From assembly GCA_963920765.1 (NCBI GenBank), contig OY987244.1:17898358-17962357 (forward strand): 64,000 nucleotides of DNA, given 5' to 3'. A program made the position numbers and the translations under genes. The notes under the pieces were generated by a model, which searched no databases, was not told the origin of the DNA, and was given only the letters and a program-made list of their open reading frames with translations. Shown here one piece after another: positions 1-11,856 of this stretch (positions within the stretch are counted from its first letter, which is position 1; the number at the start of each line of letters is the position of its first letter). The DNA is from Ulota crispa (Eukaryota > Streptophyta > Bryopsida > Orthotrichales > Orthotrichaceae).

Positions 1-549
1 GCCCTTAACAAAATTGTATAATTTGCAATTCACATCAACGATACCCTCTAAAACTGTTGAACAAAAAGGCTTACAACAATAATAACCCCTGTCCTCCTTT
101 ATTATAAGAGCAAAATTTAAAGATGAAACCATCTATCTTATTTTTATAATAGTCTTGATTCTATTAGTTGGGTAGTTGGGTAGTTGGGTGTATGTGCTAC
201 AAGAAGATTAAATGGCGGTTATGGTCGACCTTGGGGATAGGGTATACATAGGGATAGGGGGTGGCCGCGGGAGAAGGAGGCAAACCGCTTAAACTTTCTT
301 GCACGATAGCCTTCTGTCGGAATAGCGGGTGCATGAGTTCACTAGTTGCAACTATTATGTATAGGATTTCATATTAAATTAAGATTTAGAAGTCAAAGTC
401 ATCACATATAACTTGTTAGGAATTTGTATCAAATTCCTCCTAAGGTGTTTTTAACTGTCTTAGAATTTAAAGAGCCATCCCTTTGATAACCCCATATACC
501 TCTCTATAAGTAACATCTCATTTTGTGTATACAATCTACACAGAAACAT
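1..549. other. Intergenic, no gene seen
   Basis: AT-rich apart from a small GC-rich patch at about 220-310. TAGTTGGG is repeated about three times at 168-190. No coding frame. Confidence 0.6.
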
Positions 550-1260
550 GGCAATCCAAGTTTTAATAAAAGTAACATGCAAATTATTCCAGTTAGTGCA
601 AGACTTTGAATAGTGCTAAACTCCTTACACCACTTTGAGTGAATTTTGCGTAATTAGTATAAAAAACATGGCATACCTTCTTACCCTTGTTTTCCCACAT
701 AAGGGTTTGGCCACAATCTTTTGCTGTCCCTCACATAGCAACTTGGTAATAGAGGTTCCTTAATGCAACATTTTTCACACACTCTTTAGTTGAGTTGCAT
801 GCTAACAAAATCTCCTTAGATGTTTGGCCAAAAGGTTCACACTATTTGAGATAGTATTAAAATATTATTACCCACAATCAATGTGTGGGAAAAATCGGCT
901 GTTAGTTCATTGTTAACTGGTGGAATTAGGAAAAAAAACAAGTTGCATTTTGAAATTGCCGGCAAAAAGCCAGTTAGATTTTACTAAAAACCCTAAAAAT
1001 AGTATATTACTATGTAAATTTAGAAAAATATCCGGCACAATCTGGCAAAAAACCGGTTGAGTACAAAGAATGCTAGTTTTAGCTGATGAAATCCAAAAAA
1101 TTTCCCAAACACTTGCCCACAATATATTGAATTATCTTGAATCATTGTAAACTATTTTTTTAGTTGTTGTGCTTAGCAAATTCACTTGTTTCTTAAATTA
1201 GTGCAAGTTGGCACTAATTACTGCAAGTTTGCACTAGTAGTAGTGCAGGGCACAATAATT
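550..1260 (+). repeat. Dispersed repeat, copy 1 (partner at 38785)
   Basis: This aligns in the same orientation with 38785-39230. Shared pieces include TTTGGCCACAATCTTTTG, CACACTATTTGAGATAGTAT and TTAGTGCAAG near the end. No coding potential was seen, and ends are approximate. Confidence 0.6.
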
Positions 1261-2851
1261 GAAGTGTTATTTGCAATGTCCAGTTCTTCTAAAAGAGACC
1301 AAATCTATATCTATAAAAGAATCCCATGGGTTGTTTTGGATGAAAAGTAAAGAGTTTGAGTGCAACTATGAGTTGCATTCCATGCATGTAAGTTGCGCCT
1401 TTTACATTTTCTTTATTTAACAAGTTGCACCTTTTATGTTTTCTATTATTGCACCTTTTCCATTTCCTATAATAATCAACCCGTTGGTACAACGAGTGAG
1501 TAAACTAATTTCTTATAAAGAAATCTAAACATAATCTGAGTCTTTGATCACAGACAACTTCTTTGCTGGAACGTTTTCCTTGTAAAGTAATTCAACAAAA
1601 ACAATCCATACACTAATATTGTCAAGCATGACTCTAGAATGTTTCACTTTCCACATTTCATACTCCCACACAAAACACTACAAAATGGGAGAAATATATA
1701 TGCTCTATACAAACTATGGTAATTTTAGATTCTCCTTTCCAGCACAGAGCAAATCTTCCTTTCCACCAGCCAATAAATTCAAAACTCAATTCAAAGCTCA
1801 GTCTCGTCGTAGAAGCATGGATCCAGGAATAACATCCATATCCGGATCGCCATCCACTGCATGCAGCACACTTACGAAGCGACATATCATCCAAAAACAC
1901 AAATTCCATCCGAAAAGAATCTGCGAAACTGAAAGTAATCTGGATATAGATATTCATTCAGGCAAATGAATGAAACCGAGTGAAGATGAATGCCGTCCAG
2001 TGGGAATCCAGACAGAAAACTGAAAATTGCTCGAGAATGTTCATCCAGAACAGATGACCGCGATTCATTCGAACGCATCAGATTCGCCAGTAAACAAGCC
2101 AGCACTGACGCGGATGATAATCACCATCCCCGAGGCAGTGTTTAAATTGGATTTTTGTGTTTGGTGCTAATTTGGCGGTGCAAATCTGGCTCATTTCATT
2201 TATTTTTTGGTGAAGTCCACATGGTATTCCCAGCTTTTTAGTGCAATAAGACATGTAAAGTAAATGATTGTGGCGTGACATGTGGGAAAAGAGAGGCGCA
2301 AGTATTCCTTAAAAGGAGAATTTTAAAAAAAATTGGCAAATAAATCTGAAAGAAAACAGTAGCTCTAGCGCTAATTTCAGCTACCCTTAAAAAAAATCGT
2401 TTTCTGGCTTTATATCGCCAGAAACAAAAACACTGCCCCGAGGTGAGAGACTGAGAGAGCTGCCCTTACATGGATGAAAGAATACTTCTCAGGATGAATG
2501 GGCTTAGCATGGGATGAATGAAACTGGAAGCTTGGGAATTGGGAAATGATGAGAATCGTCATCTCTTCCACGAGGGAGGGTCCCATTACGGAGGCTGCTT
2601 GTGGCGAGCACGCCCAGCATCCAATCGCCATCGCCAGCAATCTCATCCCATCGCCCATTGGCTGCGGATCGATCCCAACAGCGTCCCAGTCATGGCTCCG
2701 AATCACCCGCCTCATCCACAACTGAAGACCCACTTCTCATTTAGCTGCAACTCGCTGCATCTCTGATTAGCTTACCATCAGCACACGGATCCACGCTCCT
2801 GGGCCAACCTCTCCCCGATTTGCAAACACTGCTTGGATCCGTTGTGCAGCA
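1261..2851. other. Intergenic and CP26 upstream region
   Basis: Base composition rises from about 1800 to 2100 and again from 2400 onward. Open frames on both strands in 1619-2281 and 2410-2766 have no recognisable domain. The last part is CP26 promoter and leader. Confidence 0.5.
2652..2662 (+). promoter_or_regulatory. CCAAT-type motif CGCCCATTGGC upstream of CP26
   Basis: The 11-mer contains an inverted CCAAT box (ATTGG) and lies 193 bp upstream of the CP26 ATG. The identical 11-mer is found 225 bp upstream of the PsbX ATG. A role as a shared promoter element is inferred from position and identity only. Confidence 0.4.
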
Positions 2852-2854
2852 GCG

Positions 2855-4323
2855 ATGGCGGCCTGCAGCAGGGTTGCAGCCAAGACGGAGTTTTTGGGGC
2901 AGGGCTTGGCCGGTGCCATCGCCCCGTCCCCCAGCAATGTGCGGACCAATGCTGTGAAGGTGGTGTCTTTGTTGAAGAAGGCCCAGAAGGCTGCCGCTCC
3001 CGCCAAGAAGGCTGCGTTTTCCGCCAAGAAGGCCGTCACTCCCGCCAAGAAGGCCGCCGTGCCCGCCAAGAAGGCCGTGCAGAAGGCCGTCAGCAAGGTC
3101 AATGTGGCCTCCAACGAGGAGCTCGGCAAGTGGTATGGTGAGTACTCCCAGCTATGGCGTCCAGTGCCCTTCTTCCTCTCTCCTAGTCTTCAATTCCAGA
3201 GATGCCTTAGTTGAGCATCTTCAAATACTTTTGTTTCAAACCATCTGTGCTCTATGCTACTTTTGTCTCAAACCATCTGTGCTCTTTGCCATAATGGTGT
3301 AATGAAAAGCTCTGGAAAAATGGATATATTTCCATGAGCTAGAACGCTAACTTCGTATTTTTTTCGTCAATGCAGGTGCCGACAGGAGGATCTACTTGCC
3401 AGAGGGTCTGCTCGACAAGTCGGAGGTCCCGGCATACTTGACGGGTGAAGTACCCGGAGAGTGAGTATTTTCCGATTCCATCAATCTTTTGAATTTGGTT
3501 GGAGCAAGTTTGTGTATGATAAAGATTTCTTATGCATTGGTTGTGTGTTGCAGCTACGGGTACGATCCTTTTGGTTTGTCGAAGAAGCCCAAGGATTTCG
3601 ATAAGTACCAAGCTTACGAACTCATCCACGCTCGCTGGGCCATGCTCGGAGCCGCGGGGTTCGTCCTTCCCGAGGCTTTTAACAAGTATGGTGCTGTCTG
3701 CGGTCCTGAGGCTGTCTGGTGGAAGGTAAAGCTCCAATGCTTTTACATCTGTTATTATGAATGTAACCAGCGGTATCTGAAATTAGCGATCTTTGCTGGA
3801 AGTAATGTTTGGTTGCACTTTGTACTGCAGACCGGTGCTTTGTTGTTGGAAGGTGACACGCTTCAGTACTTCGGTGCCACTGTCCCAGTTAACCTAGCCG
3901 CTGCCGTGATCGCCGAGGTTGTTCTCGTCGGAGGAGCAGAGTACTACAGATCTACTAACAAGTCTCCCTTGGGATCGGTATGTTTCAGAATCTGAACATG
4001 GGTATTTTTTTGTACATGAGTTGTTGTAAGTTTTGAATGTGTCTGAGATGTGGGAGGGATTGCAGAACTTGGACAGGCTTCACCCTGGTGGTGCATTCGA
4101 CCCTTTGGGTTTGGCTAGAGACCCCGACCAGTTCGCTTTGCTGAAGGTGAAGGAGATTAAGAACGGGAGGCTGGCTATGTTCTCCATGCTTGGGTTCTTC
4201 ATCCAGGCCTACGTCACCGGCGAAGGTCCCGTTGAAAACTTGGCTTCACATTTGAGTGACCCCTTCGGGAATAACATTCTTACCGTCTTGGGAGGTGCTG
4301 CCGAGCGTGTCCCGAGCCTGTAG
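2855..4323 (+). CDS. LHCB5: Chlorophyll a/b-binding protein CP26 (minor PSII antenna)
   Basis: Five exons read as one frame: 2855-3137, 3376-3460, 3554-3725, 3831-3977 and 4066-4323. All introns are GT-AG, and the product is 314 aa. CP26 is a monomeric antenna linking LHCII trimers to the PSII core in the thylakoid membrane and takes part in photoprotection. Recognition rests on the CP26-type N-terminal motif [11 protein letters not shown] (Arabidopsis has WYGPDRR), helix 1 with [15 protein letters not shown] carrying the Glu/Arg ion-pair and chlorophyll ligands, the helix 2 segment [13 protein letters not shown], helix 3 with [16 protein letters not shown], and the end [17 protein letters not shown]. 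The ATG at 2855 is the first in frame and opens an Ala/Ser-rich chloroplast transit peptide. Odd feature: residues about 45-87 are a Lys/Ala heptad-like tract, much longer than the short KKKPAPAK stretch I recall from Arabidopsis. Identification is firm; exon borders are by eye. Confidence 0.96.
3000..3084 (+). repeat. 21-bp in-frame tandem repeat in CP26 exon 1
   Basis: CGCCAAGAAGGC recurs at 3001, 3022, 3043 and 3064, exactly 21 bp apart. It encodes four seven-residue units of the form (P/S)AKKA(A/V)x. The tract lies between the transit peptide and the WYG motif, so it should be on the stromal side near the mature N-terminus. The composition resembles the tail of a linker histone, but the gene is plainly CP26. 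Confidence 0.9.
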
Positions 4324-5658
4324 GCTGTTTTCGTATCTGCCGACAATTTCTTAGTTCTTAAGACTGTTTTGATTGTACACCACCCTCTTTTGATATATTA
4401 TACAACATGCTGCCATCAATTTTCAAACACCTCGCTTGTCTCGTAAAAGTCGTAGCTTTCTTTCACTATGTCATGCCTCTCAGCTGTTTCATGTGTTTGG
4501 AGCATCATAATCCCGACGTTTCTTGTGCTTGAGGGTTTTCCTGGGGAGCTTTTTGTTGTCTATCATCCGGTGATGTCATCCAAATTGGTGATCACATTTG
4601 AACTGTCTTGTAGCATGAATGAATTTACGTTGTGGCATATTAGAGGATTTGACATCTTGTTTATGTGAAATGCTGCTGAAAGTAAAACACTTGCTCAAAA
4701 ACTTCTGGAAATGGAATGCTTCTGCGCTTGCAATTGTCATCGACAAGAAGAAACTGTTCAATTGAACATACAAAACATGGCATTCTCAATTGTCGGTTCA
4801 TATATATCAAATTTATTAACTGCATGTATCAACAGTGAATCTTGTTAACATTCAGAAATCTTTCGGAAATTGTGAAGTAAAATTCTTACGTCTTGTCTCT
4901 GAATTGCACAATTTGATGAAACCCGAGTCTATTTCGCTAAACTGCCCGTGTTGGAACATTATACAGGCACCCCTGTATGCACAGCTGCAGCCAACAATGC
5001 ACATATCTCATGCGAATTGTGCATGAAAGCATGTTTATCTGCACTTCATAATAATATATCAAAGCACTCTAACCCGCATTTAAAATTAAACATCAACAAC
5101 CTTAGCTCGTTCACCCTGATATCTATCGATATATCCATACACGTCATAAGTACTACACTAATATATGAAACAATCAGCATCCTCTACAAATGCATGAAAA
5201 ATTAGAGAAACTGGAACCCATATACCCATAACATATCATGAAGAGAACACGTAGGAAATGTAAATGATGGTAAAGATGAGTTGCACGAGGGGAGGAAACA
5301 GATTGCACAGATCCCCCTGATAACATCCTATTACAATTTCTTCAGCAAAAAGTACAAAAGCGCTTACATTCTCAAAACTGAAAAGAAAAAAAGCATAAAA
5401 ATATGTCAACCCACTACAAAACGTGCAACTCAAGCGCACTATCACCAACCGCCTCTCTCAAAGCTCCTGGACATGGCCTGAAGAAACTAACCTCAAAAGT
5501 GTCACAGGTGCCGAAAGCCTGATGTATCCTATATTACAAGGCACAAGCCTGGAATGCAAGCCCTGACATTCTCTCACGGAAGGGCTGACAATGTGTCACT
5601 GGCCACTGTCCGCTGCAACAAATGCAATTACCGTTGCAAAAGCTGCAATCCTTTGCCA
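4324..5658. other. Intergenic between convergent CP26 and SAUR
   Basis: Holds the two 3' untranslated regions and AT-rich DNA. No further gene or repeat was recognised. Confidence 0.6.
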
Positions 5659-6177
5659 TTAGTACTTGTAGAAGTCGAGAAGCTCGTCGCCGTCCAGTTG
5701 CTTGGCCTCAGGGTCGTTATTCTCGATCAGCCACAGCAAGTGCTCGAACAGCACGACCTCGCACGCGATCGTCAGCCCGTCGGGTTGCTGCTGCTGACGA
5801 TCCGTCGTCGTCGCCACAGCCGCATTGGTGGTGTTGGTGGCGCCCTCGTACTCTCCGCCGGACTTCTCAATGAGGCCGCGCACCAGCGTGTTGTTGAGGT
5901 AGTGCGCGTCAATGACGAAGCGGCGCCGCTCGCGGCCGACGTACACGGCCAGGTGGCCCGCGGGGACATCCTCCGCCGTGGTGGCGGACGAATTCTCCGA
6001 CTGGCTCGTGTCGTCCGCCTGCTGAATGGATGAGTCCACGTTGTTCCAGGTCGAGGATTTGGTCTTGCGCAGCTCGGAGTCGCCCACGGGCTCGTACGCT
6101 GGGCCTGTTTGTTTGAAGCTCTGCCACTTGCGCAACAGCTCCTTGATCTTGCTCTTGCTCCGCACCAGCGTCGACAT
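5659..6177 (-). CDS. SAUR-family auxin-responsive protein
   Basis: A single-exon 172-aa protein. SAURs are small, usually intronless plant proteins that promote cell expansion, in part by inhibiting PP2C.D phosphatases. The N-terminus LVRSKSKIKELLRKWQSF is a typical basic SAUR lead-in. The SAUR domain spans about residues 71-154: DVPAGHLAVYVGRERRRFVI, then YLNNTLVRGLIEKS, then GLTIACEVVLFEHLLWLIEN. Start choice: in-frame codons upstream to 6195 include only a TTG, so the ATG at 6177 is the first real start. Odd feature: a polar Thr/Asn/Gln-rich insert of about 21 residues (113-133, including QQQQ) separates the two halves of the domain, where most SAURs have a short Gly/His/Pro loop. The gene is convergent with CP26, with about 1.3 kb between stop codons. 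Confidence 0.93.
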   Translation of the reverse strand: MSTLVRSKSKIKELLRKWQSFKQTGPAYEPVGDSELRKTKSSTWNNVDSSIQQADDTSQSENSSATTAEDVPAGHLAVYVGRERRRFVIDAHYLNNTLVRGLIEKSGGEYEGATNTTNAAVATTTDRQQQQPDGLTIACEVVLFEHLLWLIENNDPEAKQLDGDELLDFYKY

Positions 6178-6213
6178 TGCGGGACGACAATGCAACCAAC
6201 CAGCTAGCTAGCA

Positions 6214-6219
6214 CACGTG
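6214..6219. promoter_or_regulatory. G-box CACGTG upstream of SAUR
   Basis: A perfect palindromic G-box 36 bp upstream of the SAUR ATG, probably within the leader or core promoter. G-boxes bind bHLH and bZIP factors, including PIFs that regulate many SAURs. Function here is inferred only. Confidence 0.35.
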
Positions 6220-7703
6220 AGCAAGACGAAGATCGAGATGAGGATAGAGCGACGACGAGAAGCGCAAGGGGTGTGAGTGAGTGAGCTTGCGGTGGTGGAA
6301 GAGAGGCACGGGATGGAAGGGAAGGGAAGCCAAAGGGCGGGGCGATTATGAAGGGGGCTACAAACACGGCTGTCTCAGCGGGAGTTTCTTTCTAATTTTA
6401 TCGAGTCAGACACGGTTGATATTTTTCGATGTGCACTTGCGCAGGCCTGGACTTGAGGGAGTGATTTGTGCGGGGAATGTTGAAACCCCAACTAAATTCT
6501 GCTGCTGCGATCTTCGGCTGTGCTGCGATCGTCCTTGGTTTCAAGCGTTCGTGAGTTCTGCGCGATTGGCGCTTCAATCTCGAACTTTTGGGGGGTTTTT
6601 TTAGCTCGCATTGATTTCTTGTTCGACGGCGACCACTGTTCAATCCAAGGGTCGTTAATCTGCCCTGAGTCGCCGTCACCGATGCTTTGAAAGATTGCGC
6701 GACGCTGGGTTTTGGGCGCGACGCCATGGCTGTGGGTGGAATGGTGGATTCGTGACGCTGGCTGGCGTTGAGACTGGAATCCCATTGCGAGATGGGGTGA
6801 TCGTGTTTGCCGATACCGGGGCGAGTGCCGATACCGATGGAGGGTTATATCTAAATCTTATGAGAACTAGAGAGAAGTACTGTACCTTATGCCTGTCGTA
6901 GCCCTGATTCCGTTCCCAGCCCCGATCCCGTTCTCAACACCGAATCGGTTCCCAGCCCCAATTCCGTTCCCGCTGCAAGTGCACCTAAAACCGTCGCTTT
7001 AACACCTCACTAGTAACTGCCCGAGCTGACGAAATATTGTACTGTACGTCCCCTTAACTCCAAAGCGTCATTGGAGACAGAAACTGTCCTCGACCAATTT
7101 TTGAAGTTAAATAAAATCCAACCAAATTACTATTTTTAGTAGTTTATATTTTTTTTAAGTTCTTTTTGAAACTTAATTTTAGACTCAACATTTTGATTTT
7201 GCAAATGATTGATTATGATTTTTCTATTCAAGATTTAGTGCACAAGTGTTCACTTCAATCTCGACTTTATGTAGTGTTGAGGGCTCTTGGGAATGAGCCT
7301 CAAATACACTAGATCTTTAAGAAAAAATCACATTAGAAATTCATTTAAAAAATTGTAGAGTAGATTTTGAGAAGTCATAAATTGGTTGGGGTTATACTTG
7401 TTAGGTCCTTTAACCTCATATTTTTTTGGTGACCCACTTTTTAAATTTGACATGTGAAAAGAAGATTGAAAGACTTCAAATCACTTTCACAATTTTAACA
7501 CCCTCATGATCAGACATCATAATCTTTCAATCCATTAGAGATATTGTTGTGTTTCTTTTTCTAATGAGATCTCTAACATCTCTAGTTTGATTTTCTAAGG
7601 TTACAATTCAAAAAGAATTGATACAACTTATCAAAATGTTGACTTTTTGTTCAAATTAGAACAAATGCCTAGAAGCCCCAAAAATGTAATGTCACTTTGG
7701 GGT
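6220..7703. other. SAUR promoter side, then AT-rich intergenic DNA
   Basis: 6220-6900 is GC-rich with only shadow frames; it is likely SAUR promoter. 6981-7703 shows nothing recognisable. Confidence 0.5.
6815..6980 (+). repeat. Degenerate GC-rich short repeats
   Basis: Variants of GATTCCGTTCCCAGCCCC recur three or four times (about 6905-6970), preceded by repeats of CCGATACCG (6809-6838). Confidence 0.6.
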
Positions 7704-8126
7704 TAAGGTAGGAGCACCCAATTGCAACACCAGCAGTTCTTTGACATCTAAAATTAAACCTAAAGTAGACAGATATGCACCCAAACAAGACACGAATGCA
7801 CTTAAACAAGACACAAATGCACCCAAATTAGACACGCAAGTTGACATAAGGGAATATAAATTGTGTAGGTGGCAATTTTTGATTGGGTGTGACATGCGCA
7901 TGACATGGTCTTGTTGTTGTCGCTTTTTCAAGGGTCTAGTGTTTACAATAGATAAGTCTAGGGAGTTGTCTTTAGCAATTCATAATTTATTCATATGATC
8001 TCAGAAAATTCCAAAAACAATTTTCCTAATATTTATATCCATTTCCTAACATGCCATCAGATTCTCAGAAGACCCTCCCAATTACCACATCTGAGATAAG
8101 TGTTGCATTTGGGTGCTTCTACCTTA
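7704..8126. mobile_element. TA-flanked MITE (AGGTAGGAGCACCCA termini)
   Basis: Terminal inverted repeats AGGTAGGAGCACCCAATTGC and its inverse at the right end are bordered by TA on both sides; total 423 bp. The interior has a degenerate repeat around GACACRAATGCAC (about 7785-7840). There is no transposase. Confidence 0.75.
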
Positions 8127-11045
8127 GTACAAAACTTGAGTGAAAAAATGGACAAATTGCCAAATCCTTCCCAAGCAATCACTAAGTTAGCCAAAAATCA
8201 TAATAAAACTTACCAACATTAGTAAATTTCATGAATGAACGTGCAGACATCATTCATTCTACACATATTTTCCTTACCGCTTGCAGTGCATGTCCTGCGA
8301 CCAACAAAAAAAGAAAAAGAAAACTCTGCATGTAGTAACCAAATATCTACAATCAGGCCTTTGAAAGTCATAAAATCAAAAGTTTTACTGTAGCTTATTG
8401 GGTGAACGCGGATTTGGTCAGGGACACGTGTACCGCTAAACATATATTTGGCATGCTGCACAGTGCACACGTTCTAGCAGGGTTTAATTTTGGTTTCTGT
8501 CAGGGTGGAGCGACCCGCACCATAGAACGCAGGCGCCAGACAGGTAAGGAAAATTTGGATAAAATTAGAACAACTGAATGATATAAAAGTTTTTTCAAGA
8601 AACTGTTAATATAAGCTATTTTCATCTAAAATTTGGCAAATTGGGATTGTGGTCCAGGAAGGATTTGGTGATTTTATTTAGATTTTCACGCAGATTTGTT
8701 AGTGTAATGGTTGCCAGCAAACTTTTGAGGTAAGATTTAGGTGAAAAATTCGCCAAGAAATTAAACACTATGTTTTAGTGTCCTCAAATGAAAATACCAT
8801 GCATTGATTCAAAACTTGGTCTTTATAACTTACAGCATGTTTAGGTTTCTTGTCCTAAGCATCTGCACCCACACACGCTCAAGGCTCTACAGCCACGCTA
8901 GAGCACTTGGTGTGGTCACTTTGTTTGACACGCCTCACTGCAAATGCGCCAACACCCTATATGAGACAGGGATCTCCCAATTGTAGCTCAAACATTGAAA
9001 CATTCAAGGTTTGATGAATCGTTAGCACACCCAAATCTAGGGCAATCAAACTTGTTGATTGGTCAAACACAAGAGGCCCACACTTGAAACTAAACATCAA
9101 GGATTTTTTTTTGTTTTTGGTGGTCAGCCATTGTGGCTCCTTGTTTGAAAATACAAAGTCGCACATGCGACTGTCTTTACTTGCAAGGAAAAAACTTATG
9201 GCGTCGAGTGAGAAGTGTCGGCAGTATTCTAGCGACGACGTAAAATCTTCGAATACAAGTACAGGCGCAATGTCTTAATGAGGAGTATAATTTCAATGCC
9301 TACAATGATACAATTTTCAACATATTTTTGCTCCTCACCGGCTATAGTAACACAATTTTCAACATATTTTTGTTACTTGTGGCGGGGCTTACATTCAAAG
9401 GTTCCTAACAAAAAACAATAACTTCAAAGACCCAAGACAAACATGACATTCTCTATACATAATATTGCGACTTCGCAAAAAAGTAAAATGAGAAATTAAA
9501 CACACAATGAAACCCTAAACTAACACACTGTAACTCCATAAGCTTCTCATCAACAACAACAATAGTTTCAAAGTTTTACTGTAAATGACTTTCTGCGCTC
9601 TTGTTGTGCAGCCACCAATCACTATTGTTGTAAGTTATGATGCATCACATGTCTAGCATAACTATAAAATTGGCAATCACACAAGTGTAACAAGGCAATT
9701 TGCAAAGATTACATCATCATAAAGAAATCCATAACTTAGGCGGGAAGCTCACTTAAGAGCTTGCAATATGGCACTTTGAAAGTGACAACCAAAGAGGAAT
9801 AAGCAACAAGCAACAATGTGCCAGTGCAAAGTGGCAAAGCCACTCGCGACGTACTTGTCTTGTTTGCTAAACCAACTGGCAATTTTGGCAATAGTAGGAG
9901 TGACAGGCAAAGCTACATGGCAATTTATCCGTTGTGGAGGGAAACAATTTGGCTTCATGTAAATCATTTAACTATTTTTTTCAAGGGCTCAATTGCCAGA
10001 GCCAAAAGTCTAGTGCTTTTTGGCTATTATTTGGCCAAAAACAAATGCGCTGCTCAACACATGTCCTCCGTGACATGCGGTCAATGCTTGCTTGTACCTG
10101 CTTGAGTGCAAGGGTGGAGGGGCATCGGAGATTTGAGTGAGCCTGTAATTATGGATACATGTTGGACACCTGCTCCAAGTTATGTGTAAGGGTATAGATG
10201 CTCTTAAGAATACATCTCAAATTAGAAAGGGCGTTGATTTTGCATTGTTACAACATGTCATTGTTTTTAGATTGTTTCAACTAACAAGAACAACAAAGAA
10301 ACAATGTGATTACAATAGCCATTGTTTCTATGCCATTCCAAATATCATTGTAATTATGCAATTTCAATATCCTATTGTTTCATTACAATATGGACGTTTG
10401 CAATGCCTTATTGTAATTATGCATTTTCAATGGCTATTGTTATTATACTTTTGCAATTGCCATTATACCTATACATTCTTAATATTTGTCTTCATACATA
10501 AGTTAAGATGCTTAAAGAGACATATTTAGTATCCTCCATGGCTCTACCTTACGCGCAAATGCAACAATAAAGATTTCTTTATTGAGAACAGTCAAATTAG
10601 GAAAGGGCGTCAAACCTTGAATTTTTTCAAAAAAAGCTTGAAATTGCTTCATATTGCTCTTTTTTAGGCATTTAAATGTTGTGCTTGTCAATTCATTAAT
10701 GACCAATGTTGAAGAAGGGAGTACAATGGAACAAAAAAAGAAGCAATGTGTGCACAAAGGAAGAAGGAAGTGACATGCATAACAAAACAAATGTTTGAAA
10801 TTATGGTCCAAGGGTACTCAAAGCAAAACTGCACACACTGCTGCTACTTCAATTCCAACTTCCTTCCATCCTACAAAAAGAGAAAGGGAAAGTTAGAATT
10901 GAGTTAGTGAAAATGTGGAAGAACAAAAGCTCTGGTAGCTATGCAAATTGCGCAAAAAAGAGGAAATAAACATAAACATTATAAAAAAAAGAGCCCACCC
11001 TGAGAGACCAGAACAAACACAAGAATGATGATCAAGGTACTCACG
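8127..11045. other. Intergenic, no intact gene
   Basis: AT-rich with low-complexity pieces. 10330-10450 repeats TATTGTAATTATGCA-like blocks, and about 10730-10810 resembles one arm of the foldback at 39327. Confidence 0.5.
9295..9385 (+). repeat. Two-copy tandem repeat, unit about 50 bp
   Basis: ACAATTTTCAACATATTTTT appears twice with similar flanks. Confidence 0.7.
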
Positions 11046-11440
11046 CTCTTCCATGCCTCAAAAAGTCAAGTCAAGGCCAGCATTGACAGCGACTAAAATG
11101 GGGCGCATGAAGGAATTCCACGATGCAGTATCTCCATGAACTTTAAGAAGAAAAGCCAATGCCTTGCACATTTATGCTTGAAAATAAAAGCCTATATGGT
11201 TACGTGGTGTATTAAAAAATATTTCTTTGAAATGCCATAAACATATTTCCAGCAAAGAGATTCCAAGAAGAAAAGCCTCAACTTTGAGGCTAGGACATTA
11301 GGGTTTGAGAACAAGTTTGCAGTGATCAAGCCCAAAGATGAATAGAATTACCTGGCAAACACTTGCTTGACAATTAGCATCCACAAATCGAGCAACCAAA
11401 GATACCTCAATCTGCACACCTTGAGCACTCATGTAAGCAA
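11046..11440 (-). pseudogene. Possible exon remnants downstream of the decayed gene
   Basis: 11352-11440 reads as a 29-codon exon with a pyrimidine-rich acceptor and a GTAATT donor (includes GVQIEVSLVARFVDANCQ). A second open stretch at about 11046-11150 contains WNSFMRPILVAVNAGLDLTF, then an in-frame TGA and a GTGAGT. Both lie beyond the stop codon of the remnant at 11857, so they may be a separate decayed gene. No family recognised. Confidence 0.3.
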
Positions 11441-11856
11441 CTGAAAATGAAAATAAGACAAAGAGCATATGAATACAGGAAGCCAAAGTTAATTGAGGCC
11501 ACAAACGTACAGAAATTGAATGTTTGCAAAGACAGTTTGGGAAATACCATTTAATAATCAAAATTGTAGTGAAATCAAAAGCATTATAAAAAAATACCAC
11601 TTTGAACATAAACACTATGAGCGTAAACACTTGACGAAATCCTCACCACATGCAACGCGGAAAGTGTTGAACATAAGAAATATACAACAAATTCAATCTC
11701 AATTTGATGTAACAAAATTTTGACCTACCAGGTTGGTGGGTATGCTGCACAACAAGTAGTGTAAAGGAAAAGAGAAAGTGTGAAGGGACAAAAAGAGTAG
11801 GAAGAAATTAAGGAAATACACTTTATTCATCTTTATCTCTATTAAAAAAATAGAGC

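Noticed and set aside
2984..3095. Histone H1 gene
   Set aside because: The AKK tract is part of an exon spliced to unambiguous CP26 sequence, and there is no winged-helix domain.
2767..3129. Minus-strand Ala/Phe-rich open frame
   Set aside because: It is the antisense of the AKK repeat in CP26 exon 1.
5554..6033. Plus-strand open frames over the SAUR gene
   Set aside because: They are antisense shadows of the GC-rich SAUR coding sequence.
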